Source: Nitratireductor sp. B36 (GTDB lineage Bacteria > Pseudomonadota > Alphaproteobacteria > Rhizobiales > Rhizobiaceae). Taken from it: a DNA stretch of 64,000 nt. Below the pieces are notes generated by a model. The model made no database searches and had not been told where the DNA came from. It worked only from the letters and a program-made list of their open reading frames with translations. The position numbers were made by a program, and so were the translations under genes. This document shows, piece by piece, positions 16,210 to 24,360 of the stretch; the stretch's first letter is position 1; each line of letters begins with the position of its first letter. The stretch is taken from positions 756,578-820,577 of the forward strand of contig NZ_JACKZY010000001.1 in assembly GCF_020833685.1 (NCBI RefSeq), read 5' to 3'.

Positions 16210-17580
16210 TCAACCGAGTGCGCGCACGCGCGGCTCCCGCCGGTTGGATAGCATGAGTTCGCTCAGGGCCCAGACCAGCGCGTCCACCCGGTCCGGCGAG
16301 TGCCCGCCCGAGAGACAGTCGAGGCCAAAATCGCACATTTCATCCTCAAGCTCGGGGAAGCGTTGCGCATGACGCACCCGTCCCTGCTCATAAAGGGCGG
16401 CTACCGGTTCCGCCCTCAGCCACTTGCCGCGCGTTGCCCGCACCGCTTTTACCGGCACGCTGGCGTCCACCGTGGCAATGACCGTCGCCACCATTTCACC
16501 GCCCTGGTTCACCTCGGCCACAAGACAATCGGCTTCAAGCCGATGATAAAGCCCCACCGCGCGCGCCGCCCATTCCCGCGGCTTGGCGCCCTTCACCGTG
16601 TCATCGCTCAGGACCACACCATTGCCCTCCGCATCAATGCCAGCCGCAACCAGCCCGCAAGCATCCGACCTGCGGCCGGAGGCGGCCGGGGGATCGACCG
16701 CGACGACAATGCGTTTGAGTTCGCTTATCGATCCGAGGGCACCAGCTTTCTCCAGCATCGCCCGCGTCCACAGCGCATCGGGCCGGTCCTCGATCAGTTC
16801 GCCGTCCAGTTCCTGCCGCCCAAGCCGCGTCCCCGCGTAGCGCTGCCTTATGGTCCTTATGAAGCCCGGAGCCAGATTGTCCCGGTTTTCGTCCGTCCGC
16901 ATACGGGTCACGGTCACATGTGGATCGTCCATCAGCCTGCGGATCAGAGGGATTGGCCTCGGTGTCGTGGTCAAAAGCTGCTTCGGTCGTTCTCCCAGCC
17001 GCAGGCCGAACTGCAGCATATCGAAGGTTGCGTCGGCCTGCCTCCATTTGGCCAGTTCATCGCACCAGGCCGCATCGAATTGCGGCCCGCGTAGACTGTC
17101 AGGGTCCTCGGCAGAAAAAAGCTGCGCTACCGCACCATTGTCCCACACGATGCGCCGCCTGCTCGCCTCGAAGCGTGGACGAGCGCGCCGCGAGACCGCC
17201 AGAATTCCCGAAGGCCCCTCCACCATCACTTCTCGTGCGTCAGACAGCGTTTCGCCGATCAGGGCCAGCCGGCCATAGCGCTTTCCGCCGGCAAAGGGCG
17301 GCAATCCCCGAACCAGCGCGTTCACCCATTCCGAGCCAAGCCTGGTCTTGCCGGCGCCACGACCGCCCATAACCAGCCAGTTGTCGAAAATCGAACCGAG
17401 CGGATACTGCGCCAGCCGCGCAACGCCCAGCCATTCGCGTTCAATGGCGTATGCGAGTTCCCGTGCCAGGTTCAGCCTTGCCCATCCGCTCTGCAAGCTC
17501 TGCAGCAAGGCAGCGGATCCGATCGTCAATGCGTTCGAGTGCGGCGGCCATTTCTTCATCGCTGGGGGCGTGCTTTCCAT
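16210..17580 (-). CDS. GTA terminase large subunit (gp2)
   Basis: A packaging motor with an N-terminal ATPase and a C-terminal nuclease. Walker A is VMGGRGAGKTRLGSEW near residues 70-85, and a Walker-B-like region and LLTTTPRPIPLIRRL follow. The nuclease part has VVAVDPPAASGRRSDACG with the metal-binding Asp, and a late acidic residue in DRVDALVWALSEL. In GTAs this enzyme packages host DNA in roughly headful fashion. The exact start is uncertain: ATGs at 17580 and 17559 both lie inside gp1, giving a 120 to 140 bp overlap. Confidence 0.9.
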   Translation of the reverse strand: MESTPPAMKKWPPHSNALTIGSAALLQSLQSGWARLNLARELAYAIEREWLGVARLAQYPLGSIFDNWLVMGGRGAGKTRLGSEWVNALVRGLPPFAGGKRYGRLALIGETLSDAREVMVEGPSGILAVSRRARPRFEASRRRIVWDNGAVAQLFSAEDPDSLRGPQFDAAWCDELAKWRQADATFDMLQFGLRLGERPKQLLTTTPRPIPLIRRLMDDPHVTVTRMRTDENRDNLAPGFIRTIRQRYAGTRLGRQELDGELIEDRPDALWTRAMLEKAGALGSISELKRIVVAVDPPAASGRRSDACGLVAAGIDAEGNGVVLSDDTVKGAKPREWAARAVGLYHRLEADCLVAEVNQGGEMVATVIATVDASVPVKAVRATRGKWLRAEPVAALYEQGRVRHAQRFPELEDEMCDFGLDCLSGGHSPDRVDALVWALSELMLSNRREPRVRALG

Positions 17581-17920
17581 CCATGTGCTGCTGCTCGAGT
17601 GCGATCTCGTTCATTCTTTCAAGCACCTTGAGCAGCGTACTGAGGCCTTCGATCTGCCCCTTGTCGAAAAGATCGCGATGAACCGCATCCTCGATCAACC
17701 GCTGGAGTTGATTGAAGAGCATCGCGATCATGCTTCGCGTCCGTTCGATCGATGGCGGCAGCGCCGGATCGTCTGGCGACCCCCAGCTTTCCTCCTGTGC
17801 CCGCTTGCGCAAAAGCCGCTCCGAGCGGCCGCTTGCCAGCGCCAGCAGTTCAAAAGAAGGCGGCGCGCCTTCTCGCAGCGCACGCACGGCCATCAGATCG
17901 GCCGTACCCATCTTGCCCAT
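17441..17920 (-). CDS. GTA terminase small subunit-like protein (gp1)
   Basis: A 159-residue protein occupying the gp1 position. The N-terminal half looks like a helix-turn-helix (FELLALASGRSERLLRKRAQ); the rest is helical and charged (STLLKVLERMNEIALEQQ). GTA gp1 proteins act as small terminase subunits and bind DNA non-specifically, consistent with packaging random host DNA. It is the first gene of the cluster, about 87 bp downstream of the predicted promoter, and its 3' end overlaps gp2 by more than 100 bp. Confidence 0.8.
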   Translation of the reverse strand: MGKMGTADLMAVRALREGAPPSFELLALASGRSERLLRKRAQEESWGSPDDPALPPSIERTRSMIAMLFNQLQRLIEDAVHRDLFDKGQIEGLSTLLKVLERMNEIALEQQHMDGKHAPSDEEMAAALERIDDRIRCLAAELAERMGKAEPGTGTRIRH

Positions 17921-17944
17921 AACGTCTCACCCATGTCCGGAAAC

Positions 17945-17975
17945 AAAAAAGGCGCGTCCCGTCAAAGGACCCGCC
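17945..17975 (-). terminator. Intrinsic-terminator-like hairpin in the GTA leader
   Basis: On the minus strand GGCGGGTCC and GGACGCGCC form a 9-bp stem with one G-G mismatch and a 7-base loop, followed by TTTTTT. This is a textbook intrinsic terminator placed between the predicted GTA promoter and gp1. It would stop a transcript after about 55 bases unless something prevents it. It could serve as an attenuator for the cluster or define a short RNA. Confidence 0.6.
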
Positions 17976-18007
17976 TCGAAACGCCGCAACTGTGCGACCA
18001 TGCCTGA

Positions 18008-18036
18008 ACCCTATCAAACGACCGTCACGCTGTCAA
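18008..18036 (-). promoter_or_regulatory. Sigma-70-type promoter for the GTA cluster
   Basis: On the minus strand a perfect TTGACA (18031-18036) and TAGGGT (18008-18013) are separated by exactly 17 bp. Transcription would begin near 18001 and run into gp1. It is the only good promoter match I saw in the 335 bp between gp1 and the divergent PBP1A gene. Confidence 0.6.
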
Positions 18037-18255
18037 GAATTTTTTCCTATTAATGCATGTTGTCGGGTCCGGCGTTAGCCATTTCGGTGTTTTTCCCTTG
18101 CGGAAGAGACGGAAATGCGAAGAAACTCACAGAACAATCCGCTAGAATAGCCGTTATATGACGAACATCGATGTGGGGTCGTGTTCGCCTGGCGATTTCG
18201 CAGAGTGGATTTGTTCGGGTTGGCCCTAAAAGGCCGGACGGGAGTTTGGGTGAAA

Positions 18256-20397
18256 ATGCCGCGCGAAAAACGGCAGAGCAAGGCGCCGCGGGCGACCAGA
18301 TTGCTGGCGCTTGATGCCTGGATCGATTCCACGCTTTATGAAGCGGGTTTCAAGCTTGCCCAGTTCTGGGAAAGCATAACGATCTTCTTCCGCCGCTTCC
18401 GGGTCTACGGCGTCAAACGCGCCGTGGTCGAATTGTTCAGTGAAGGCGCCACGCTGGGGGCCATCGGATCGGTCGTCATGCTGGCGCTGGCCATGCCCGC
18501 TTTCGAAGAGACCGCCGGAGACTGGCGCGCCCAGGACGATTACGCCGTCACATTTCTGGACCGCTATGGCAATGAGATTGGCCAGCGCGGAATCATCCAG
18601 CGCGATTCCGTGCCCGTCGACGAGCTTCCCGACCACGTGATCAAGGCTGTGCTCGCCACGGAGGACCGGCGCTTCTTCGATCATTTCGGCATCGACTTTC
18701 TTGGTCTCGCACGCGCGCTGACCGAAAATGTGCGCGCCAATTCCGTCGTCCAGGGGGGCTCCACACTCACTCAGCAGCTCGCCAAGAACCTGTTTCTGTC
18801 CAATGAGCGCACCCTCGAGCGCAAGATCAAGGAAGCCTTCCTGTCGATCTGGCTCGAAATGAATCTCTCAAAGACCGAAATCCTCCAATATTACCTCGAC
18901 CGTTCCTATCTGGGCGGCGGAACATTTGGCATCTCGGCCGCTGCGGACTTCTATTTCGACAAGCCGGTCAAGGACTTGAATCTGGCCGAAGCTGCGATGA
19001 TCGCCGGCCTCTTCAAGGCTCCCGCGCGCTACGCACCGCATGTAAATCTTCCGGCAGCACGTGCCCGCGCAAACGAGGTCCTCACCAATATGGTGCAGGC
19101 CGGCTTCATGAGCGAAGGACAGATACTCTCTGCCCGCCTGCATCCGGCGACTGCCGTTGACCGCGAGGGCGCCGACACTCCCGACTATTTCCTCGACTGG
19201 GCATTTGAAGAGGTCAAACGTGTCGTCCCGCGCAGCGCCACCCATTCACTCGTCGCACGCACCACACTCGACCCGAACCTGCAGAGGGCCGCGGAAGAAT
19301 CGCTGGAGTTCCACCTGCGTCAATATGGAAAAGACTATGACGTCTCCGAAGGTGCCATTGTTCTGATGGACACCGAAGGGGCCGTGCGTGCCGTTGTTGG
19401 TGGCCGCGATTACGGTTCGAGCCAGTTCAACCGCGCCACCAAGGCCGAGCGGCAGACCGGCTCCTCCTTCAAGCCCTACGTCTACGCGGTGGCGATGGAG
19501 AACGGGTTCGAACCCGGCTCCGTCATTTCCGATGGACCGATTTCATGGGGTAGCTGGTCGCCGCGCAATTACGGTCGCAGCTATGCCGGCCGGGTGACGC
19601 TCACTCACGCGCTGATAAAATCCTACAACACGGTTCCTGTTCGCCTTGCGCGCGATCATCTAGGCATCGATCCCATCATCGATCTCATCAAATCCTTTGG
19701 CATCGAATCCCCGATCAACGGCCACAAGACGATGGTTCTGGGCACGTCCGGCATGACCGCACTTGATCAGGCGACCGGCTATTCCGTCTTTGCCAATGGC
19801 GGCTATGCCGATACGCGTTTCGCCATCGTGCAGTTGATGACCCATTCGGGAAATCTCATCTACGATCACGGTCGCGATGCCCCGCCGCCGCGCCGTGTGC
19901 TTTCGGAAAAGGCTGCTGCGTCCATGAACCAGATGCTTATCCTTGTTCCTGAGCAAGGTACGGGGCGCCGTGCGGCTTTGCCGATGACGCGTTCTGCAGG
20001 CAAAACCGGCACCACTCAGTCTTATAGAGACGGATGGTATGTAGGTTACACCGGCAATTACGTGGCATCCGTCTGGTTGGGCAATGACGATTTTCATCCC
20101 ACAAGGCGCATGACCGGCGGCTCCCTGCCCGCCATGGTGTGGCAGCGCCTGATGTCCTACGCACATCAGAATGTTGAAATCAAACCCTTGCCCGGCATCG
20201 AAGGACCGATGCGCATCGAGACGGATGCCGTGGAAACAGCCAGCGAAGACGGCGCGGGAGAGCTTCCGCAGACTGACAACCTTCCTCTCGCCCTATCGGC
20301 CCGAACATCTCTCTTCCTCAAGGGGCTAGCAAAGCATTTCGAGGCGGCGCCGCGCCTGCACAAGCCCGCCGTTCACGAAACGCTGTCCGCCTTGTAA
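18256..20397 (+). CDS. Penicillin-binding protein 1A-family transglycosylase/transpeptidase
   Basis: A 713-residue class A PBP. It has a basic cytoplasmic N-terminus, one membrane helix near residues 70-90 (LGAIGSVVMLALAMPAF), a GT51 glycosyltransferase domain with Glu 136 in ATEDRRFFDHFG and STLTQQLAKNLFLS, then a transpeptidase domain. The active Ser 403 is in TGSSFKP, with SYN in KSYNTVPVRLA and Lys 583 in KTGTT. It polymerises and cross-links peptidoglycan. I start it at MPREKRQSK, typical of rhizobial homologues, rather than the longer frame at 18181. It is divergent from the GTA cluster. Nothing is missing. Confidence 0.92.
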   Translation: MPREKRQSKAPRATRLLALDAWIDSTLYEAGFKLAQFWESITIFFRRFRVYGVKRAVVELFSEGATLGAIGSVVMLALAMPAFEETAGDWRAQDDYAVTFLDRYGNEIGQRGIIQRDSVPVDELPDHVIKAVLATEDRRFFDHFGIDFLGLARALTENVRANSVVQGGSTLTQQLAKNLFLSNERTLERKIKEAFLSIWLEMNLSKTEILQYYLDRSYLGGGTFGISAAADFYFDKPVKDLNLAEAAMIAGLFKAPARYAPHVNLPAARARANEVLTNMVQAGFMSEGQILSARLHPATAVDREGADTPDYFLDWAFEEVKRVVPRSATHSLVARTTLDPNLQRAAEESLEFHLRQYGKDYDVSEGAIVLMDTEGAVRAVVGGRDYGSSQFNRATKAERQTGSSFKPYVYAVAMENGFEPGSVISDGPISWGSWSPRNYGRSYAGRVTLTHALIKSYNTVPVRLARDHLGIDPIIDLIKSFGIESPINGHKTMVLGTSGMTALDQATGYSVFANGGYADTRFAIVQLMTHSGNLIYDHGRDAPPPRRVLSEKAAASMNQMLILVPEQGTGRRAALPMTRSAGKTGTTQSYRDGWYVGYTGNYVASVWLGNDDFHPTRRMTGGSLPAMVWQRLMSYAHQNVEIKPLPGIEGPMRIETDAVETASEDGAGELPQTDNLPLALSARTSLFLKGLAKHFEAAPRLHKPAVHETLSAL

Positions 20398-20482
20398 TGC
20401 AGCGTAAAGCACACCTTAAAATGCTTGAACACTCCGTTCGAGTTGAAGTATCCGGATGCGTCCATAGCTTGCCGGGTCGCGC

Positions 20483-21067
20483 ATGCTGAAAAACCTACTC
20501 TTCGTTGTCATCTTTTTGATCATCGCGCTCGGCGGCGGTGCAGGCAGCGCATGGCTGGCGTTGGAATCGACACGCTCCATAGGTTCCGTGGAAATCGGGC
20601 CTTGGGTCACCTTTCCCAATCAGGGAACACGCGAAGCCGACCCTTATTCCCGGGCAAGAAGCGCCAGGCTCGGTCAACTCAGTCTCGGACAGGCGGAAGG
20701 CGTGGTTTTTGTCGCAGTGACAGACGGTGATGGACGCCCTCTTCTGCGCCAATGCACCTATCGCCTAAAAGGGGGGCTCCCTCCCACCCGCTTCTTCACC
20801 CTTCATGCCACCGGTGAGAACCGGCAGATCCTGTCTGCGCCGGCTCGTTTTCCCTCCGCCCTGCACTCGCAGGACCTCCTCTGGCGTGATGGCCAGACAC
20901 TGGACGTGATCGTTTCGCCACATCCACAGCCCGACAACTGGATGGCAATCGCTGGGAACGGATCAATGCAATTGGTGCTGACCCTGGTGGACACTCCCAT
21001 TTCAACAGGTGCGCGTGTCGGAGAAACCGGTTTGCCAGGTATCTCCAGGGTGGATTGCGATGCTTAA
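20483..21067 (+). CDS. DUF1214 membrane-anchored protein
   Basis: A 194-residue protein with an N-terminal membrane helix (LLFVVIFLIIALGGGAGSAW), then an extracytoplasmic DUF1214-type beta domain containing EIGPWVTFPNQGTREADPYS and ending in DWMAIAGNGSMQLVL-like motifs (here PDNWMAIAGNGSMQLVLTL). Function is unknown. Its last 8 bases overlap the start of the DUF1254 gene. Elsewhere the two domains occur in one polypeptide; here they are separate and probably form a complex. Confidence 0.78.
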   Translation: MLKNLLFVVIFLIIALGGGAGSAWLALESTRSIGSVEIGPWVTFPNQGTREADPYSRARSARLGQLSLGQAEGVVFVAVTDGDGRPLLRQCTYRLKGGLPPTRFFTLHATGENRQILSAPARFPSALHSQDLLWRDGQTLDVIVSPHPQPDNWMAIAGNGSMQLVLTLVDTPISTGARVGETGLPGISRVDCDA

Positions 21068-21602
21068 GCTCCTTCACGCAATTCTGCTGGGACTCTTCGG
21101 AGCAGCGGTGATTCACATCGCCATTCTGTTTCTGCTCCCCACTTATTCGGAACGCGATGTGTGGGCTGCAATGGCAGAGGAAGCGGCCCCTTATGCATTT
21201 GTCAGGCTGGGTGAAGGCAATACCAATCCCCTGCTTGCCGAAGAACAAAATCCATTCTTCGAAACAGCAGCATGCCGATTCGATCTTGAACGTGGCATGG
21301 TGCGGTTGACCTCTGCAGAACGCGTGCCGTTCTGGTCATTCTCCGTTTATGACCGCGACGGCTTCAACGTGTTCAACACCAATGACCGAAGCGCGACCAA
21401 TCATGCGTTGGATGCACTCGTTGTAAACGCAGCCCAGTTGCTGGATCTGCGCAAGGGCGTGCCGGAAACGCTCGCGTCTTCTCTGATCGCTCAGACGGAT
21501 ATAGAAGAAGGTATGATCGTGATCCGCGTCTTCGTTCCCGATGAGAGCTGGCGGATCATCGTCGAGCGCTTCTTTGAGGACCTGCGCTGCGAAGCTCTGT
21601 AA
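21060..21602 (+). CDS. DUF1254 membrane-anchored protein
   Basis: A 180-residue protein beginning MLKLLHAILLGLFGAAVIHI, one membrane helix, then an outside domain with SERDVWAAMAEEAAPYAFV, AACRFDLERGMVRL and VPFWSFSVYDRDGFNVFN, typical of DUF1254. The ATG at 21060 lies inside the last codons of the DUF1214 gene, which fits coupled translation. The function is unknown. It is a rhizobial-type pair, probably two subunits of one envelope complex. Confidence 0.75.
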   Translation: MLKLLHAILLGLFGAAVIHIAILFLLPTYSERDVWAAMAEEAAPYAFVRLGEGNTNPLLAEEQNPFFETAACRFDLERGMVRLTSAERVPFWSFSVYDRDGFNVFNTNDRSATNHALDALVVNAAQLLDLRKGVPETLASSLIAQTDIEEGMIVIRVFVPDESWRIIVERFFEDLRCEAL

Positions 21603-21646
21603 GAGCCTCGATCAGGCGACTTGAGAGGGTTCCAGAAGCCCGGCCC

Positions 21647-21835
21647 TCACCCTTTGGTCGAGCGGCGGCGGACGTCCTGCGGGCGATCGTCCCCGCCATT
21701 ATCGGGGTCGCTTTCCGGTCGTCTCTCATAGCGCACACCAGGAAAAATGATGATCGACGCGCTGGAAGACCGTTGTTTGGACGCAGCTCCTGTCGTGCGT
21801 TTCGCAGCTGCTGCAAAGTTCAGTATCGTCGCCAT
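21647..21835 (-). CDS. 62-residue conserved small protein
   Basis: A short protein MATILNFAAAAKRTTGA followed by SASIIIFPGVRYERRPES and an acidic then basic tail. The IIxFPGVRYER block recurs, as I recall, in small rhizobial proteins of unknown function. The ATG at 21833-21835 is preceded by GGGACGCG with modest ribosome-binding potential. It is convergent with the DUF1254 gene and divergent from DUF2336, with about 275 bp upstream. No domain is recognised. Confidence 0.6.
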   Translation of the reverse strand: MATILNFAAAAKRTTGAASKQRSSSASIIIFPGVRYERRPESDPDNGGDDRPQDVRRRSTKG

Positions 21836-21903
21836 GACATCGCGTCCCTTTCTGTGACGGAGTGGTACGCAACGCCTCCTTCTTCCAGTAAGGCAGCACA
21901 TGG

Positions 21904-22014
21904 TTAACGTTCCGTTACCGGTAAAGAACGGGCGCCACCCTCAACCCGTCCTGAAGGGCCGGAACCTGGAAAATCTGAACGCAAGTCTAAAGAAACCGGT
22001 TAACAGCTTGCTAA
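21904..22014. promoter_or_regulatory. Two near-consensus CtrA-type sites
   Basis: TTAACGTTCCGTTAC at 21904-21918 and TTAACAGCTTGCTAA at 22000-22014 each fit the full CtrA pattern TTAA-N7-TTAA with one mismatch. They lie between the 62-residue gene and the DUF2336 gene, whose ribosome binding site is about 80 bp past the second site. CtrA is the cell-cycle master regulator of Alphaproteobacteria. Two sites in 110 bp is suggestive but could be chance in an AT-leaning gap. Confidence 0.3.
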
Positions 22015-22110
22015 GGGAATTGGTGTAAATCTCATCAATCGCTGGCTTTCTCGCTACTGTCGCCGGCAGCGTATATTGTTCTCAGTCGCGTTTCGGAGGT
22101 ATTGGTCTGC

Positions 22111-23025
22111 GTGTCGTCCGCTGTATTCAGGCAACTGGCTTCAGGCGGGGAAGCGCAAAGACCCGAGCGGCTGTTTCGCGCGGCAGTCTCCGCATTTGCG
22201 TCCCTTACACGTCCTACTCGACGCGAAGTCGCACAACTGGATGACCTCGCCCTTCCTCTTTATTCCTTGATCTCCACGGAAACACGCCGTTACGCAGCCG
22301 CAGTGCTGTCCGAATGCCAAAACCCGCCAAGGGGTCTGCTCAAGAAACTCGCAGACGAGCCTGCAGAGATCTCCGCTCCCCTTTTGATGCGCTCTCCGGC
22401 ACTGTCGGATGTGGACTTGATCGGCCTTCTTGCCCGTCACGGCAGGGCTCATGCGCGGGTTATCGGACGGCGAGTTGGCCTAAATCCGGCAATTGCCGCC
22501 CTGACGCGGGCGCTCTCGGCCCAGGAGGCCGAACCCTGCAGCGATACGCAAACAAGTGGCAGCGCCGTGGAAGCGGAAGTCCGTCACCGTCTCCGTCTCA
22601 TCATGCGCGCAGCCAATTCGCAGCACGCGCCCGCGCAACAGGACAGCCACCCTCCTCTTCCCGCAGCGAATGAAGCGGCCCGGACGTTGCGGGCTGCGGC
22701 CTTTTCCGGAGAACAGGGCGCCCTGGAAACCGCGCTCTCGACGGTTCTGGGCATCTCAAACAACGCCGCCCGCGAAATCACCGGTTTTCCCACCTATGGT
22801 GAACTCATTGTGGCGCTGAAAGCGCTGGACATCGGGGAGGCGGAAGCGTTTCTTCTTTCCGCCGCGGTGTTTCCAGGGCTTTTCACGCAGCGCAGCGCAA
22901 TTTCCTTCTTCCTGGAACGCTACAATGCTCTGTCACCCGTTGTCGCGCGACAAAGGTTGAGTGATTGGCGAAGTGGGCTGAGCTGCCCCGGCCAAACACC
23001 TCAGCCAGCAGCAATCTCGAAATAG
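22111..23025 (+). CDS. DUF2336 protein
   Basis: A 304-residue, mostly helical protein of the DUF2336 family. It has HEAT-like helical pairs such as ALPLYSLISTETRRYAAAVL and PLLMRSPALSDVDLIGLLAR, then LARHGRAHARVIGRR. Function is unknown; the family is common in Alphaproteobacteria. There is no ATG near the conserved start. A GTG at 22111 lies 10 bases after GGAGGT and is the best start; a TTG at 22102 is too close to it. Its last 25 bases overlap the convergent DUF1491 gene. Confidence 0.75.
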   Translation: MSSAVFRQLASGGEAQRPERLFRAAVSAFASLTRPTRREVAQLDDLALPLYSLISTETRRYAAAVLSECQNPPRGLLKKLADEPAEISAPLLMRSPALSDVDLIGLLARHGRAHARVIGRRVGLNPAIAALTRALSAQEAEPCSDTQTSGSAVEAEVRHRLRLIMRAANSQHAPAQQDSHPPLPAANEAARTLRAAAFSGEQGALETALSTVLGISNNAAREITGFPTYGELIVALKALDIGEAEAFLLSAAVFPGLFTQRSAISFFLERYNALSPVVARQRLSDWRSGLSCPGQTPQPAAISK

Positions 23026-23348
23026 CGCTCTGCCTCATCGAGGTCCGTTACCTCGATTTCGACCAGCCAGAAATCCGGATCGAAGCGACGCTCCCGCTCA
23101 AGCCGCTTCTCGATTGCCTGATCGTCATCTTTCGCAATCAGCGTGAAGCGTCGTTCATTGGGCCGCGCCTCGTCGTAAACGGCCTGTGCAGCAGGGCCAT
23201 AAAGAGCTTGCTGGCCAAGACGATTGCGCAACAGAATAAAAATGGTTCCGGCTTCGCGCGCGCCTTTCTGCAGGACCGTGGCAAACCCACCCTCTGCAAA
23301 GAGACGCTTGGTCAAAGCTGAAACCCAGAAATCACTGGTCAGGCGCAT
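23001..23348 (-). CDS. DUF1491 family protein
   Basis: A 115-residue protein beginning MRLTSDFWVSALTKRLFAEG, with AGTIFILLRNRLGQQALYGP and the end DPDFWLVEIEVTDLDEAERY, all typical of DUF1491. It is a small soluble alphaproteobacterial family of unknown function. It follows the peptidoglycan-binding gene on the same strand by 58 bp and overlaps the DUF2336 gene tail to tail. Confidence 0.82.
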   Translation of the reverse strand: MRLTSDFWVSALTKRLFAEGGFATVLQKGAREAGTIFILLRNRLGQQALYGPAAQAVYDEARPNERRFTLIAKDDDQAIEKRLERERRFDPDFWLVEIEVTDLDEAERYFEIAAG

Positions 23349-23406
23349 GGACAGCGTCTCATTGGTGCCGGCGGACGATCAACCTGCCATAAGGGTCTCA
23401 GCCCCA

Positions 23407-24360
23407 TTAGTTGGTCAGACCAACCTCACGCATTTTTGCAAGGAGCGCCTGATCCGGCTGTCCGGTAACAGGGAGCCCGAAAAGGCTCTGAAACTCACGG
23501 ATGGCGGCCTGGGTATTCTGGCCCAAAAGACCGTCCACCTCGATCCCGTCATTGCCAAACGCTTTCAGACCGGCCTGCACACGCATGATCGTGGGGTCCG
23601 CCTCGGTGGTTTGCAGTGCGGCCGTCTGAACACGAGCCTGCGGCACGTCCGCCGTCGGCACCGGCACCGGCCTCGCTTCTGGTTCCGCCTTTGGGGGAGC
23701 AGAAACGGAACGCTGGTAGGTCGGGCGTGGTGTGGGCGTCGGTGCGACAGGCGGGATTGTCGCCGGCGTTGCCGACAGATTTGATGTGGTGTCAGCCGGC
23801 TGCGGCGCTGCCGAAAGGCCAAGCTGGCGCAGCAGGGCTTCGTCGACGGTGGGCGTTGGATCCAGATCCACAATGCGACGATAGTTTCCGATCGCGGTGC
23901 GGGTTTCGGGGCCCTCAAGACCATCAATCGTACCGCGATAAAGTCCCAGATCCCGGAGCACCGACTGCACCTGACGTATGGTCGGATCCCCGCCGTCCAC
24001 TTCCTCCGGGCGCTCGACCGGAATCGCCCCGGTTGTGTCCTGATCGGGAGCCACCTGACGTGGTGCCTGGCGCGGGGTTTCTTCGAGGATGGCCGGTTGG
24101 TCGGACGCTGGCACATTCCGTGGTTCGGTGAAGACCGGCGCACGGGTCGAGATCAAAGCACCAGAATGAAAATGGGGCTGATACCAAAGCGCATTGGCCG
24201 AAACGAAGGAAAATGCGACAGCAAAGGCCGTTGCACCACCGACTGCCAGAGGATTGCGAACGATCGCCATCCCGACGCCGGCGGCTCCGGCGCGAAGCAG
24301 CGTTCCAAACGTGACCTCCGGTTCAGGCCGTCTTGCGGTATTCTTCATTACCCCACTCAT
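23407..24360 (-). CDS. Membrane-anchored protein with two peptidoglycan-binding domains
   Basis: About 317 residues. A short cytoplasmic start is followed by a membrane segment (AVGGATAFAVAFSFVSANAL), a Pro/Gln-rich linker, and two PG_binding_1 domains. The first has VQSVLRDLGLYRGTIDGLEG and the second VQAGLKAFGNDGIEVDGLLG, each followed by the T-x-x-AI-x-x-F/Y helix. A proline-rich spacer with PTPTPRPTYQRS separates them. The start is uncertain between ATGs at 24360 and 24348; either overlaps the kinase gene upstream. It probably links the inner membrane to the cell wall next to a cell-cycle kinase. Confidence 0.78.
   Translation of the reverse strand: MSGVMKNTARRPEPEVTFGTLLRAGAAGVGMAIVRNPLAVGGATAFAVAFSFVSANALWYQPHFHSGALISTRAPVFTEPRNVPASDQPAILEETPRQAPRQVAPDQDTTGAIPVERPEEVDGGDPTIRQVQSVLRDLGLYRGTIDGLEGPETRTAIGNYRRIVDLDPTPTVDEALLRQLGLSAAPQPADTTSNLSATPATIPPVAPTPTPRPTYQRSVSAPPKAEPEARPVPVPTADVPQARVQTAALQTTEADPTIMRVQAGLKAFGNDGIEVDGLLGQNTQAAIREFQSLFGLPVTGQPDQALLAKMREVGLTN

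Noticed and set aside
3327-18036. Interpretation as an integrated prophage
   Set aside because: No integrase, excisionase, phage repressor or replication genes, and no flanking direct repeats; gene order and the short tape measure fit a GTA.
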